Assembly: GCF_039555335.1 (NCBI RefSeq)
Contig: NC_092637.1
Coordinates: 43,354,990 to 43,418,989 of the forward strand
DNA: 64,000 bases
Direction: 5' to 3'
From: Amphiura filiformis
Lineage: Eukaryota > Echinodermata > Ophiuroidea > Amphilepidida > Amphiuridae
Each line of letters opens with the position of its first letter. Position 1 is the stretch's first letter. Position numbers and translations under genes: made by a program. Below are positions 49,726 through 59,582 of this stretch, piece after piece. The notes beneath the pieces are model-generated. The model searched no databases. It worked only from the letters and a program-made list of their open reading frames with translations, and had not been told where the DNA came from.

Positions 49726-49966
49726 ATGACAGTCAAGCTCACCCGCTAGATATGCGAAATTTGCATCTTAACATGCCCTAGTCGGTCTATTAGTCTAATG
49801 GACGTAATATAACCAAACGAGTGCAAAAGTTCAGAACTTTGAGGCATTCCATAAATGCATCCTACAATATTAGTTAAAGCCTTAATGTATATAGGCCCCT
49901 ACGATCTTTTTTCAGAATATAACTTTTTGGCATATTTGTAATACTTACACATGTTCCAACTTAAAT
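49726..49966. other. No gene seen
   Basis: Short spacer between the Penelope-like element and a weak minus-strand frame. Confidence 0.4.
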
Positions 49967-50266
49967 CTATGAGCAAACTGTCAAATTCGCCCTCTTTGTA
50001 GTAAAACGGGACGATTTTCTGTTGGTCCGACATATTTCATAATTTTTAGATATTGTGATAATACGTCTGAACGACTCGCAAATCGTAGTCTCTCCATGTG
50101 TGGAGGGAGCGTAACCAAACTGGCTGCGTAGGAGACTAACTCTGAGGCCGCACTCGCCGTCTAAATCCAAATAGTGCGAGATATTTCTAGTGATAGAGGT
50201 GAAGTTTATGATGTTGTTTCTTTGCAAGTTCCTAATGTTTTTCGCGTCCAAATGTATGACTTTCAT
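49967..50266 (-). CDS. Possible small protein, 99 residues, unknown
   Basis: Starts MKVIHLDAKNIRNLQRNNII and ends ..TTKRANLTVCS. It is basic with no recognisable domain. A TATTTAAA box (50291-50299, minus) precedes it, but only about 25-33 bp from the ATG, which is too close for comfort. It could equally be a remnant of a longer gene. It lies upstream-to-downstream in line with the RING gene on the same strand. Confidence 0.3.
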   Translation of the reverse strand: MKVIHLDAKNIRNLQRNNIINFTSITRNISHYLDLDGECGLRVSLLRSQFGYAPSTHGETTICESFRRIITISKNYEICRTNRKSSRFTTKRANLTVCS

Positions 50267-50299
50267 AATGATTGCATATTATCATTTTGGCTTTAAATA

Positions 50300-50844
50300 G
50301 CTACTGCACATTGCACGATAAAGTTCTTGCGCAGTCCACGCATTTGAAGGGCAGTTGTTTTATATCTTCTGCTGCAGCTTTAGACATAATACATGCCTTT
50401 ATTTTTTTTTTACAAACTTGCCTCGAAGAACCACAGCATGTTCTACATTGTAAATTGGTTTACGTCCAACAATAAGCTTGGGTGAGTGTTTCTTGAATCC
50501 AACTTTGGTCGAAATTGGAATATACATCTGCGACTTTTAGCATTTTAAAAGTTTTGCTCCCAATGCATTCTGAAACCATTCTCCGTGTGTTCAGATTAAA
50601 TCGAGGCCTTACAAATTGGCACAATTTAGATTATAGACAGAAATGTTTTGGAGGATCACAAGATAAGGCGGTGGTCACCAGGCGTTTAATCCTAACGTAG
50701 ACTTACCACATCTTGGATTGCCATTTTCAAAAAGATTTTAATGTAGTTTTATCACATCCTGGAATACCATCGTTCAATCATTCATTCGGACCACCTTATA
50801 CTATCGTAATTATGAATATAGTGGCTAAAACAATCAATCCATAT
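50300..50844. other. Spacer downstream of the RING gene
   Basis: No gene on either strand that I can support; short frames only. Confidence 0.4.
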
Positions 50845-51672
50845 TCAACATTTGAAAATTCGTTTCTTCTCAGTGATATGCATGCGGCATATAGGACATT
50901 TATCATCAATGTGAGATATGCACTCATCGCAACAAACCATATGAAAACAAGGGATAAATACCCGATTTATACTTTTATTTTCGAAGCAAATCTTGCAGCC
51001 CTCTTCACCGTCATCTGTATTATCCCCGTCAGATATGGAAGGCGTAATTTTCGTTACGTAAATTGTAGCATGACCCGACAGGTTTGAGGACGGAAATGTT
51101 ACCGCAAAAAAATCTCGGACTGTAGAATATCCCGAAGCTTCCAAGAACAAGTTGTTCACCCGTGAATGGCTACCATTTACGATAGAGTGCCCAGATGCAG
51201 TAATAGAAATCTGCGTATAGGTTTTGTTCGGCAAACACAGAGTAGAATTGCCAGAAGCGTTAATCCATAATTGGTCATTAAGAAACTTTGGGGCAACTTT
51301 TAAGGTTGCATTTCCTTCCACATGTAGCGTTTTCAACCGAATAGTCGCATCGAGTACGTGATTCCTGGACGATAGGCCCCCTATCGGTCGGTGATTTAAG
51401 CCAGAATCCCCGTACGCAACATTCAGAGTTGCACCATGATTTCCAATGATAACCATGTTACCATTCCCACTGATATTGTAAACATTACCACGAACATTAC
51501 ACTTGCTTCCAAAAACCTTAGAGAAATTGTTTTCACCGGTTCCAAATGAGTCAGAGTTTATAAACAGGACTGACCCACTCTGTCTTATCCTACAGCCTCG
51601 GATATTACCTTTAGCGTCAATCTCGGCAATTGTACTGCCAGCGACACAAACTTTATCAACGCCTGAATACAT
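50845..51672 (-). CDS. Beta-repeat (GIN/DUF2807-like) protein with C-terminal RING finger, 275 residues
   Basis: Single exon. ATG 51672 is the first Met after an in-frame stop 36-39 bp upstream. Residues about 8-205 are a run of short beta-strand repeats with a 'SGxSxxx' rhythm (ASGNSTLCL, ASGHSIVNG, ASGYSTVRD, LSGHATIYV). This resembles the head-GIN/DUF2807 fold. Residues 226-262 form a C3HC4 RING: C226-x2-C229-x12-C242-x-H244-x3-C248-x2-C251-x7-C259-x2-C262. It is closest in style to the RINGs that end IAP and related E3 ligases. Likely role: E3 ubiquitin ligase with a beta-solenoid-like substrate or scaffold part (inference). No signal peptide is present, so it is probably cytoplasmic. A TATATATA box at 51761-51768 lies about 90 bp upstream. 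Confidence 0.82.
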   Translation of the reverse strand: MYSGVDKVCVAGSTIAEIDAKGNIRGCRIRQSGSVLFINSDSFGTGENNFSKVFGSKCNVRGNVYNISGNGNMVIIGNHGATLNVAYGDSGLNHRPIGGLSSRNHVLDATIRLKTLHVEGNATLKVAPKFLNDQLWINASGNSTLCLPNKTYTQISITASGHSIVNGSHSRVNNLFLEASGYSTVRDFFAVTFPSSNLSGHATIYVTKITPSISDGDNTDDGEEGCKICFENKSINRVFIPCFHMVCCDECISHIDDKCPICRMHITEKKRIFKC

Positions 51673-52452
51673 GTCATTACCGTTCGAATCAGTCAGATTA
51701 TAATACGGTTAAAATAAAACGTTTCATAACCTTTGCTACAGGTATAAAGTTTGTTCGGTTTATATATAAGGCGGAAAAAACATAACACCGTGTATCGATA
51801 TAGAATTGCATGCACGCAGTGGGCGCAATGCTTACGCTAGTTGTGTGTTGCGTAATGCGTGGCTGGCGCACGCTTATGTAAATTTTCGCGAGCGCGAGTT
51901 CGGACTTTATGAGCGTGTGCATTTACAAAAGCGCGTGTCTGGGCAGTTCGAGTAGGTGAGATCAGTGGCTGCCATAGACATACATAGACTCGTTTGTTTG
52001 TCTGGGGTGGCTGTGCCCATGGCTGCGTGTAGGTTATTCCGTATCAATCCATGATGTTATGAGTCCCGCTATATGTAATGCACTATATAATGTCCCTTAC
52101 AGCGTGGACATTTTAATGTTTGCTCAAAGTGGATTTCTACTTAGCCGTGAGTATAAAGCATTAGGAAGATTAAGATAGAGTTTGTTCGCAATGAATTTAT
52201 ACAGTATTTCAAATAATTAAGAACAGGGAAACGTTTTCTGTTCCAAGTTAGAAGTGGATAGCAACGATGAGGAATACAGACGTGCGAGACATGTCATACA
52301 TTTTCTCGGTAATTATAATTCGACAAGAAGAGATTTAATCTGCACGAATCTGGCTGGCATATCGTTGTAAACGTCGGCAGTTAATATAAAATCCCCGCAC
52401 CTCCCTTAACAATAATCTTGTACGTATACTTCTCTACGTCTCGGTGGAAGTG
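51673..52452. promoter_or_regulatory. Divergent promoter region between RING gene (-) and F-box gene (+)
   Basis: Minus-side TATA at 51760-51769 and a TTGCGTAA site at 51848-51855. Plus-side TATAAAA at 52385-52391, about 60 bp before the F-box ATG. CpG-rich words (CGCGAGCGCGAG) lie at about 51887. No gene is visible in between. Confidence 0.55.
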
Positions 52453-53580
52453 ATGTTTTTAGACGACTACAGTTGGTATTGCATCTTCGAATATTTTTCA
52501 CCATGGGAAAAGCTGCTGACCCTTTCATTGGTGTGCAAAGATTGGAATCGTCTCGTTCAAACACCGTCTTTGTGGAAGACCGTAGATTTCGGCACTCGGG
52601 TATGCAGCGAAAGACAGGCAAGAAGCATAGCCAGAACTTTGGACAGGTACACCGGTGAAAACACTTTGTTCGTTCAGGTCCCCATCGTAACCCCCGAGAT
52701 CCAAACGGTGCTGCTAACAAAATGTAGGAGCAGTTTGAAATATCTGCGAATTTGGCACAATAGGGAAGATCTAGACGGTGCTATTTTGACGCCCAATTTG
52801 AAGGAGCTTTGCATAAGAGAGTCGAGTAGAAAATTGTATTCCTTTATTCGACGAATACATGTCGAAAATATGTCGCCTTTACGTTATTTAGAAAGGTTAG
52901 AGCTGCAACGCGTTTACATCTCCCGTGACATATTTGATCGTTTACTCCGTGGGCGTTGCTTGCAACACGTGCGCTTCTCCGAGTGCATTTTCCAATTCAC
53001 CGTCGGCTCGATTGTAAACCCTTTAGACAGTCGATTGACATCTTTCAACGTCGACAATTGTAACCACGCGACATCTGACCACCAGATAACGACGCATCCG
53101 TGTCGATTGGCGGAGCTGATGCCGCTGATAAAATGCATGAAAAAGGTCGATTGCATTGAACTTGACGAGCAGCTTGAGGTTAAAGGGAACTCTTTCGTAT
53201 CCCAATTTACAAAACCTGTACCATATTTATCTTTACGCTACTTCAGAGGCCACATAACAACGATACTGGGACGGAACTTGCTCGAATTAACGTTATTTCT
53301 TTGTCACTTTGAAAAGGACGCTTTCAAAGAAATGCACCTCGTCTGTCCTTCCTTAAGACTCCTCCAACTATTCGTATGCTCAAAGTTAGGATCTAAGTCG
53401 TTAAAATCATTAGCAAAATTACCCACTCTAAAGGTTTATCTCTCACGGGAAAATAAGACTTGTTTATCGAGCCTATGTCATAGCGGCGTTAAATATGAAC
53501 ATGTACCGTCGTTGTCTACCCGCGCCCCGAGTTCTCACAAACCCTTTACACTATGTTTAACGGGTGGTTTTATGATTTAG
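52453..53580 (+). CDS. F-box protein with leucine-rich-like C-terminal part, 375 residues
   Basis: Single exon. I start it at the ATG at 52453; the frame is open three codons further up only through GTG. Residues about 1-45 are an F-box (YSWYCIFEYFSPWEKLLTLS, then LVCKDWNRLV, PSLWKTVDF). The rest has spaced leucine-rich segments (LKYLRIW, NLKELCIRE, YLERLELQRV, LLELTLFLCHF, LRLLQLFVC), consistent with irregular LRRs as in FBXL-type proteins. Such proteins bring substrates to SKP1-cullin ubiquitin ligases. With the RING gene transcribed away from the same promoter region, two ubiquitin-pathway genes sit back to back. A TATAAAA box lies at 52385. No introns, unlike most host FBXL genes. Confidence 0.85.
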   Translation: MFLDDYSWYCIFEYFSPWEKLLTLSLVCKDWNRLVQTPSLWKTVDFGTRVCSERQARSIARTLDRYTGENTLFVQVPIVTPEIQTVLLTKCRSSLKYLRIWHNREDLDGAILTPNLKELCIRESSRKLYSFIRRIHVENMSPLRYLERLELQRVYISRDIFDRLLRGRCLQHVRFSECIFQFTVGSIVNPLDSRLTSFNVDNCNHATSDHQITTHPCRLAELMPLIKCMKKVDCIELDEQLEVKGNSFVSQFTKPVPYLSLRYFRGHITTILGRNLLELTLFLCHFEKDAFKEMHLVCPSLRLLQLFVCSKLGSKSLKSLAKLPTLKVYLSRENKTCLSSLCHSGVKYEHVPSLSTRAPSSHKPFTLCLTGGFMI

Positions 53581-54366
53581 CCAATACGACAGATATAGCC
53601 GTCGTTACACAGTCCACGCAGAGTAACTGTGAAAACCATTCAATCTTACCCATGTTTCATTTAGAGAATCATCATTTTGACTTTATTACTCTCTTTATTC
53701 TTCATTTTACAAGTTGCTATATACTGTAGTTAGCCTTGCGACGTTTCAAATATTTTGTCAACTATTAAATAACATTTGGTTGTAAATGTTTTGGATCGCG
53801 TTTTAAAATATTCAGTGGCGTAGCCATAGTGGCCCCTCCTAGAAATGTCAGGAATAAAATGGGGACGACAAAAAGTAAAGTGTCTTTAAAATGATTCAAA
53901 ATGGGACAAATTAACAAAAGGGGACACAATTTGGTTTTGTCACCTCACACTAAAAGGCTGGCTATTATAGCCCAAAACTGTTTTCTCGTGTTTTTAAAAC
54001 CTTTATAATAAGCCGATATTTAAACTTTTAATTCTGTAAAACGTTGTGGGTTTGCTGGGTAACTGATAAAATAAACGTGAATAGGCCAGCAAAAAGAAAT
54101 ATTCACCGTGTACTCGTCGTGTTTTTATTGACTCGATCAATATTTTTTTCACAATATGTTCCTTCTCGCAGCTAAATATAGGCCCGGTATGTAAGAAAAA
54201 CTTTATACGTCATACGTAAATAACATAATAATAATTTTAGCCATATGAGAATTAAGTTTCTATGAGAATAACAAAAAGTTCCAAGGAATACGTTCGAATT
54301 ACGTGATATGTCTCGTTAATGTATAATTGACACAATGCGAATTAACGATATACAAAGCCTTTGTGT
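53581..54366. other. Spacer between convergent F-box and pseudokinase genes
   Basis: No gene. Contains a fragment of the AAACGTTTT foldback family at about 53985-54060 (ending ACGTTGTGGGTTTGCTGGG). Confidence 0.5.
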
Positions 54367-55216
54367 TCATTGGCTTTGCTTCATCCACTCATGTTGTAAC
54401 AGATCATGCAACCGGGGTCTTTTTGTGGGATCGACGGACAACATTGATGTAAGGAGGCTTTCCAGTGACGAAGATATATCGGCATCTAAGTCCATGTTCC
54501 CGTTACATATTTCGTCTCTTGTACCGAACGGAGGACATTCGCACACCATTTGGAATAAAGTAATGCCGATTGACCACACAGTTGCGGGACCTCCGTGATA
54601 CTGTCCAAATTTGATAAATTCTGGCAGCATTAGCAGTTCAGGGCCGTGAAATTCTTTAAAATTGCCATCTTGCAGTAGACTCCCTATTCTAAAATCAATG
54701 ATCTTAACAGTATCATTTGTTAAGTCAATCAAAAAGTTGCAAATTGACAAACTTCCATGAAAAACACCTGCTTCATAGCACGATATTGTAGCTTCAACTA
54801 TCTTACGAAAATATTTGCGGCATTCATTTTCATCGCAGTTCCATCGATTTGAAAAGATCAGTTCGTATAGGGTCATGCATTTTTCCGGACGTTCCATGAC
54901 GTAATAGCAAGTTCGATAGTCTTCAAAAAAATCTAGCAGCTGTATACATCCGAAGACACCCTTTACCCGCTGCAACAAAATCAACTCTTCCACCGTCGCT
55001 ACTTCTTTAGAAATCTTTTTGATAGCAACCTGAAAAACGGAGAATAAAAAAGGTTAAGTTTTACCAATAACTTTTTAAATCTTTTATCCGTTGCACTTCT
55101 CATCTTCTTACCGGCAAATCGTCAGCCAAACGCCTTCCTGCCCAAACCACAGCTGATGATCCTTCGCATATTGACTCGTCGAATCTGTATTTCAATACAC
55201 TAGCGTGCGCCATCAT
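54367..55216 (-). CDS. PIM-type pseudokinase, two exons
   Basis: Exon 1 is 55112-55216 and exon 2 is 54367-55029; the intron has GT/AG ends and phase 0, giving 255 residues. The intron falls directly before VAIK, the same place as intron 1 of the active-looking kinase at 34.7 kb, so the two genes are related by descent. PIM features are DDLPVAIK, YYVMERPEKCMTLYELIF and GGPATVWSIGITLFQMVC. The glycine loop is degraded (CEGSSAVVWAG). HRDxKxxN has become HGSLSICN, so the catalytic Asp is Ser. DFG is DFR. The VAIK lysine stays. These changes predict a catalytically dead protein that may act as scaffold or decoy. It shares a 212-bp divergent promoter with family L member 3. Confidence 0.85.
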
Positions 55217-55428
55217 TAGTCCTTAGTGAGTTATTCTCATGCAGTTCTTAAATAGCTGTGAGACGTAATGACGCCACCAATTGACACGTGGTTCGAGAAA
55301 CCGTGACGCGTAGAAACCACGACGCAACCAAAAGTTTTGTATAAATAGCCTGTCGTCGTGACTATGTCCACCACTGCCGTAGACTCTGATCGTCAGCAAG
55401 GTAATCAAGGCTTGAAAGACCATCCATT
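55217..55428. promoter_or_regulatory. Short bidirectional promoter
   Basis: The ATGs of the pseudokinase (-) and family L member 3 (+) are 212 bp apart. The minus TATA is TATTTAAG at 55247-55254 and the plus TATA is TATAAATA at 55340-55347. Between them are GACGTAATGACGCC (55262-55275), CACGTG (about 55285) and GTGACGCG (about 55303). Confidence 0.65.
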
Positions 55429-56904
55429 ATGGGCGAATCCGATTCATTCAATAAACTAGCATCGCAACTCGACTTCATCTTTGAAAATTATGACGTAACT
55501 GATATTTTACAGCAGTCATCACGAGAAGTCGAGCCCGAATTGGAGTTGCACAATTTTAATGGAGTGGAAATTCCTCACATCAACGAGGTACGCCAACTCT
55601 CTACCCTAAATAGCAGGGGCTTTTCGTCAGTACCCCTGTTGCTTTTTTGCACGTCCGAAAGCAAACGGTTACGCGCTGTTGCGTGCAATTGCAAAGAGGG
55701 TCGCGAATTGCTACGAGTTCATCTCGAGAAAGATTTGCGGAGACTTGGAAGCGATTTTCTGTTGGATATTGACGGACAAACAGATAGCGAATTCGGTATT
55801 TACAAACGTTTTTCGAGAGCCAGTGCGGGCACGGTTCTGGATTTTGACACGGTCAAAAATGACAATATAGAACCTATTATCATTCCCTCGGATTCCAGGT
55901 ATCCGAGATTTCCGTACGGACTTCAGTTTGCCATTCCATTGATAGTAGGAGATGACGATTTCCCGGGAGAATGCATCAGTCTAAAGAGAGGGGATGCGAA
56001 TATCGGCAGAGCGTTGTTATTTCCATTTGTTACGTACAGCGCTATGTCCGAAAAGTCTACTCGAAAACTTATTCTAACCGAGGAAAGAGCTAGCGTTTTA
56101 CGTTCGTCGGCTTTGCCAATGGTCAGCGTCGATGGCCAAGTATGTGTATCTCTACCAGACCAGAGTTTCTTTAAAAATGTCAAATATGTAAGTGGAGAAT
56201 GGAAACTGTCAGATGCTCACATTACGCCAAATATAGCACGCAATCGCGTCAAGAAATACGTGTCGGTAGTGAAAAGTAACAAAACTGATGTGCCTGTCTG
56301 GTTGGAAAAAAGCTTGGCCGGTACATTTTTTCAGTATGTACAAGAAAGAAAGCCAAGCGTGTTTGCTGATTCAGATCGAAGGGACTTCGTGGAGGGTGTT
56401 ATTGCCGGCGACGGACCCATTACTAGAAACATCGAACAACGAGTGAATTGCGTCCAAGAGGATATCAACAACGCCAGGGAAGATACTAGGCGGTATGTGG
56501 AACTTTTAGAGCAACAACAGCGAACCTTTGACCAGGTGGTTGTACAAAATGACAAGCTTATAGAACAGAAAGACTGTCTCATTGAGGAGATGAGGAGGAC
56601 GCATAAAGAAACCATTGCTGTTAAAGATGCTACAATCAGAGAAAAAGAGGCCATAATTAGAGAAAAAGACGAGATCATAAAAGAAAAGTCTGAGGCATTA
56701 AATGCTGTAAAAAGTCAGAATGGCAAAATGTTCGCGATGTTTGAAAAAACTGTACAGCTTAATGACGATTTGAGGCAAAACGTAACCGAACTAAATACTG
56801 AAGTGAAGAATTTGAAGCGAAATTCTTTGAAACGCAGCTATGACGACATGCGTGAAGAAGCCATGAAGCGTAGATGGGAAGACTCTGAAATAAGATCCTG
56901 CTGA
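55429..56904 (+). CDS. Family L member 3, 491 residues, long coiled-coil tail
   Basis: Intact single exon and the longest member of the family. The head matches the gene at 46150: SSVPLLLFCTSES, AVACNCKEGRELL, LEKDLRR, ASAGTVLDFDTV, YGLQFAIPL and FPGECISLKRGDANIGRAL. It has a longer N-terminus (about 50 residues, MGESDSFNKLASQLDFIFEN). Residues about 340-470 form a long coiled coil with a DATIREKEAIIREKDEIIKE heptad stretch. The end is basic (NLKRNSLKRSYDD, AMKRRWED) and could be a nuclear localisation signal. Function unknown. Transcribed divergently from the PIM-type pseudokinase. Confidence 0.82.
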   Translation: MGESDSFNKLASQLDFIFENYDVTDILQQSSREVEPELELHNFNGVEIPHINEVRQLSTLNSRGFSSVPLLLFCTSESKRLRAVACNCKEGRELLRVHLEKDLRRLGSDFLLDIDGQTDSEFGIYKRFSRASAGTVLDFDTVKNDNIEPIIIPSDSRYPRFPYGLQFAIPLIVGDDDFPGECISLKRGDANIGRALLFPFVTYSAMSEKSTRKLILTEERASVLRSSALPMVSVDGQVCVSLPDQSFFKNVKYVSGEWKLSDAHITPNIARNRVKKYVSVVKSNKTDVPVWLEKSLAGTFFQYVQERKPSVFADSDRRDFVEGVIAGDGPITRNIEQRVNCVQEDINNAREDTRRYVELLEQQQRTFDQVVVQNDKLIEQKDCLIEEMRRTHKETIAVKDATIREKEAIIREKDEIIKEKSEALNAVKSQNGKMFAMFEKTVQLNDDLRQNVTELNTEVKNLKRNSLKRSYDDMREEAMKRRWEDSEIRSC

Positions 56905-57925
56905 AAAATACTTTGACGGACTATTTTGGTTAATTTTGTTTTTACGCGAAGCCGAGTTACTAGAAATGTTAAATAAGCAATATATATAATTAAGTAGAGG
57001 TAGAATAACCAATATATTTTCTTGTATAGCTAGCGTTTTGTATTTTGTAGGTTTACATTGGTTGCAATTGTACAATTTATGTCATAACTTCGTACACATA
57101 ATTACCAAATTAGCACCGATATTGTCAATTCGTTTTCTTGGCGTAACTTAGAAAATGGTTTACATGAAGGTATGATATTATCCAGTCACTTAAAAAAGTG
57201 TGTGAGTAGCTAATAACCGATTATAAACATACTTCTGTACTATTTAATAACGCCAAAGCACGTTTTGTTTTACAAAATCATGAAGTTCAGACACTTTCTT
57301 ACTTCCCCTGTTTGGATAATGTTTTTTAGAACTTCTGACTGCTTCATTTCTGTCCTTAAAGATTGTGCATATCTACTTTGGTGGGGTGGGAGAGGGGGCA
57401 AAACATGGGGAACACAAATGGAGGTGGTAGGAGTCAAATGTTTTTAACCAAAAAATACAAAAAATAAACATAAAAAAATCGAGCATATTGTATCCATTAA
57501 ACCCTTTTTCTTGAGCATTAACAGTATTGAGTATGTGCCCAGATGTTGCTCTTCATTTCCTTTTTGTGTTACTTTTATTCATTTAATTATTGGTTATAAG
57601 AATGAAACATGAACAAATTAGAATGCATAATATGAAATTAATTTCATGCAGTTTACAAGATGCGAAAAACACCATAAACTTGCTTGTTTGTAGGGAATAA
57701 GTCTATATGAATAAATAAATAAAGGTATAAACAAACATGTCTAATTGTTATATTTGTGATTGAGGTCGTTACTGCAGATATGGAGGAAGTTGTTTTTAAA
57801 CCTCTTGGAAAGGGGGGAGGCACATTAAATTAAATAATTCATGAATTCAAAAGTTGTAAAGAGTGTCGGGTACTCTTATTATAATGTACGTTTTCCAGAT
57901 ACTGGGTGCTTGATTATAGTATTCA
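56905..57925. other. 3' flank of family L member 3, no gene
   Basis: AT-rich; a G-rich run GGTGGGGTGGGAGAGGGGGC at about 57379. No coding frame that I can support. Confidence 0.45.
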
Positions 57926-58618
57926 CCCAGCAAACACAAAAACGTTTTAAAAACGTTTTTAGTTAGTTATAGTTTGGCTTTTGGTTTACATAAAAACGTT
58001 TTAATAACATTAAAATGTCGGGTTATATAAATGTCATGAAAACGTTTTAAAACGTTTTGTATGAAAACACCCTACAACAATATTTTTAAAATGTTTTCAA
58101 AAATGTTATTGTAAACTATTTTTGCAAACATTTTTTGTCAAATATTTTGTCAACACTTAAATAACATTATGTTAAAATATTTGCACTCAGCAAATACAGA
58201 AACGTTCTTAAAATGTTTTTTTCAAAACGTTTTAATAACATTTAAATGTCGGGTTATATAAAGGTCATGAAAACGTTTTTAAAACGTTATTGCAAATATT
58301 TTGGGCAAACATATTTCGCAAAATATTTTTTCAACCCCAAAATAACATTCTGTTTAGAACGTTTTGTATCAAGTTTTCAAAATGTTTTTGGAATGTTATT
58401 AAAACGTTTTATACCCTTTATATAACCCGACATTTAAACGTTTTCTCTAAAACATTTTTGCTTGCTGAGCAGTAGATTATCAAAAAATGATTTTTAATAT
58501 TATGAAAACGTTTTATACCCTTAATATACCCTTTATATAACCCGACATTTAAACGTTTTCTGACAATCTTTTATATCCTTTTGCGAATGATGTCGAAAAC
58601 GTTTTGTGTTTGCTGGGC
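57926..58618. repeat. AAACGTTTT foldback family, one copy nested in another
   Basis: Outer ends are CCCAGCAAACACAAAAACG (57927) and CGTTTTGTGTTTGCTGGGC (58600). A second pair of ends, CAGCAAATACAGAAACG (58188) and TTTTTGCTTGCTGAG (58457), lies inside. GGGTTATATAA/TTATATAACCCGACATTTAA recurs throughout. Confidence 0.8.
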
Positions 58619-58673
58619 ATGTACACAATTGCAATTGCCCTTTTCTCGTCATACAGAACACACAAAACTTATT

Positions 58674-58912
58674 TGAGTCATTCATTTTGTTTGCCTGATG
58701 ACCCCTTAACGATTTATGCGAGTCAATTTACACACTTGAAGTGAGTCAACCAACTCATTTCGTGGGTCAGTGATTTATAGGATCATTGTGCTATGGCTTG
58801 ACCCACCTTGAGTGGGTCACATGACACATTTGAATCACTAAATGAGTTGGTTGACTCACTTCAGGTGTGCCATTAGACTCACAAAATCGTAAAGGGATCA
58901 CCAGAGGGACAA
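58674..58912. repeat. Foldback element with GAGTCAACCAACTCATTT arms
   Basis: TTTGTTTGCCTGATGACCCC at the left is mirrored near 58880-58912. An inner GTGAGTCAACCAACTCATTT is mirrored by AAATGAGTTGGTTGACTCAC. Confidence 0.75.
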
Positions 58913-59152
58913 AAATAAATCATCAATAACACACAGTGATGCAGCTGAAATGACTTTATTTAAATTCGATTGACATATCATACCTATATTTTTGCACAAG
59001 GTGAAAGTTTTGCAACGTGTGTCTAAACGTAGATAATAACAACTGAAAGCATGCCTTATTTTTAAGCTCTCTTTGGCCAACATGAGCAAGTTTCGTGTAA
59101 TTTGATCAACGTTTTACGAGATTATTTATTGCGGAACCGTGGCACTGTATTA

Positions 59153-59582
59153 TCTTGCTCATAACTAAAAAACTCGCGGCTTGCTTGAGCTTTACACGAT
59201 TACATAATAACGGTTTATTGGATCGCAATTAGTCGTATGATAGCTAATCCTCCGAGAAGTGCACCAGTCACCAGCAATGAGTTGAAAAATAACTTTTCTT
59301 TCCAGTCTCTAGGTTTGAAGTACAGGTTGAAATCATCCTATATAGTAACGAAGCAATAAATAAAAATCTTGCTCATAACTAAAAAATACTCGCGGCTTGC
59401 TTGAGCTTTACACGATTACATAATAACGGTTTATTGGATCGCAATTAGTCGTATGATAGCTAATCCTCCGAGAAGTGCTCCAGTCACCAGCAGTGAGTTG
59501 AAAAATAACTTTTCTTTCCAGTCTCTAGGTTTGAAGTACAGGTTGAAATCATCCTATATAGTAACGAAGCAATAAATAAAAA
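59153..59582. repeat. Recent tandem duplication of the BCL-2 gene's last exon, ~214-bp unit
   Basis: TCTTGCTCATAACTAAAAAA begins at 59153 and again at 59367. The two units are almost identical (one 2-bp insertion and two substitutions that I can see). Each contains a complete terminal exon with its own acceptor (exons 59215-59337 and 59431-59553, minus strand). Confidence 0.9.

Noticed and set aside
50713..51087. 124-codon plus-strand frame
   Set aside because: Most of it is antisense to the RING gene, whose frame has clear domain evidence.
52406..53205. Minus-strand frames opposite the F-box gene
   Set aside because: Shadows of the F-box coding strand; no promoter or homology.
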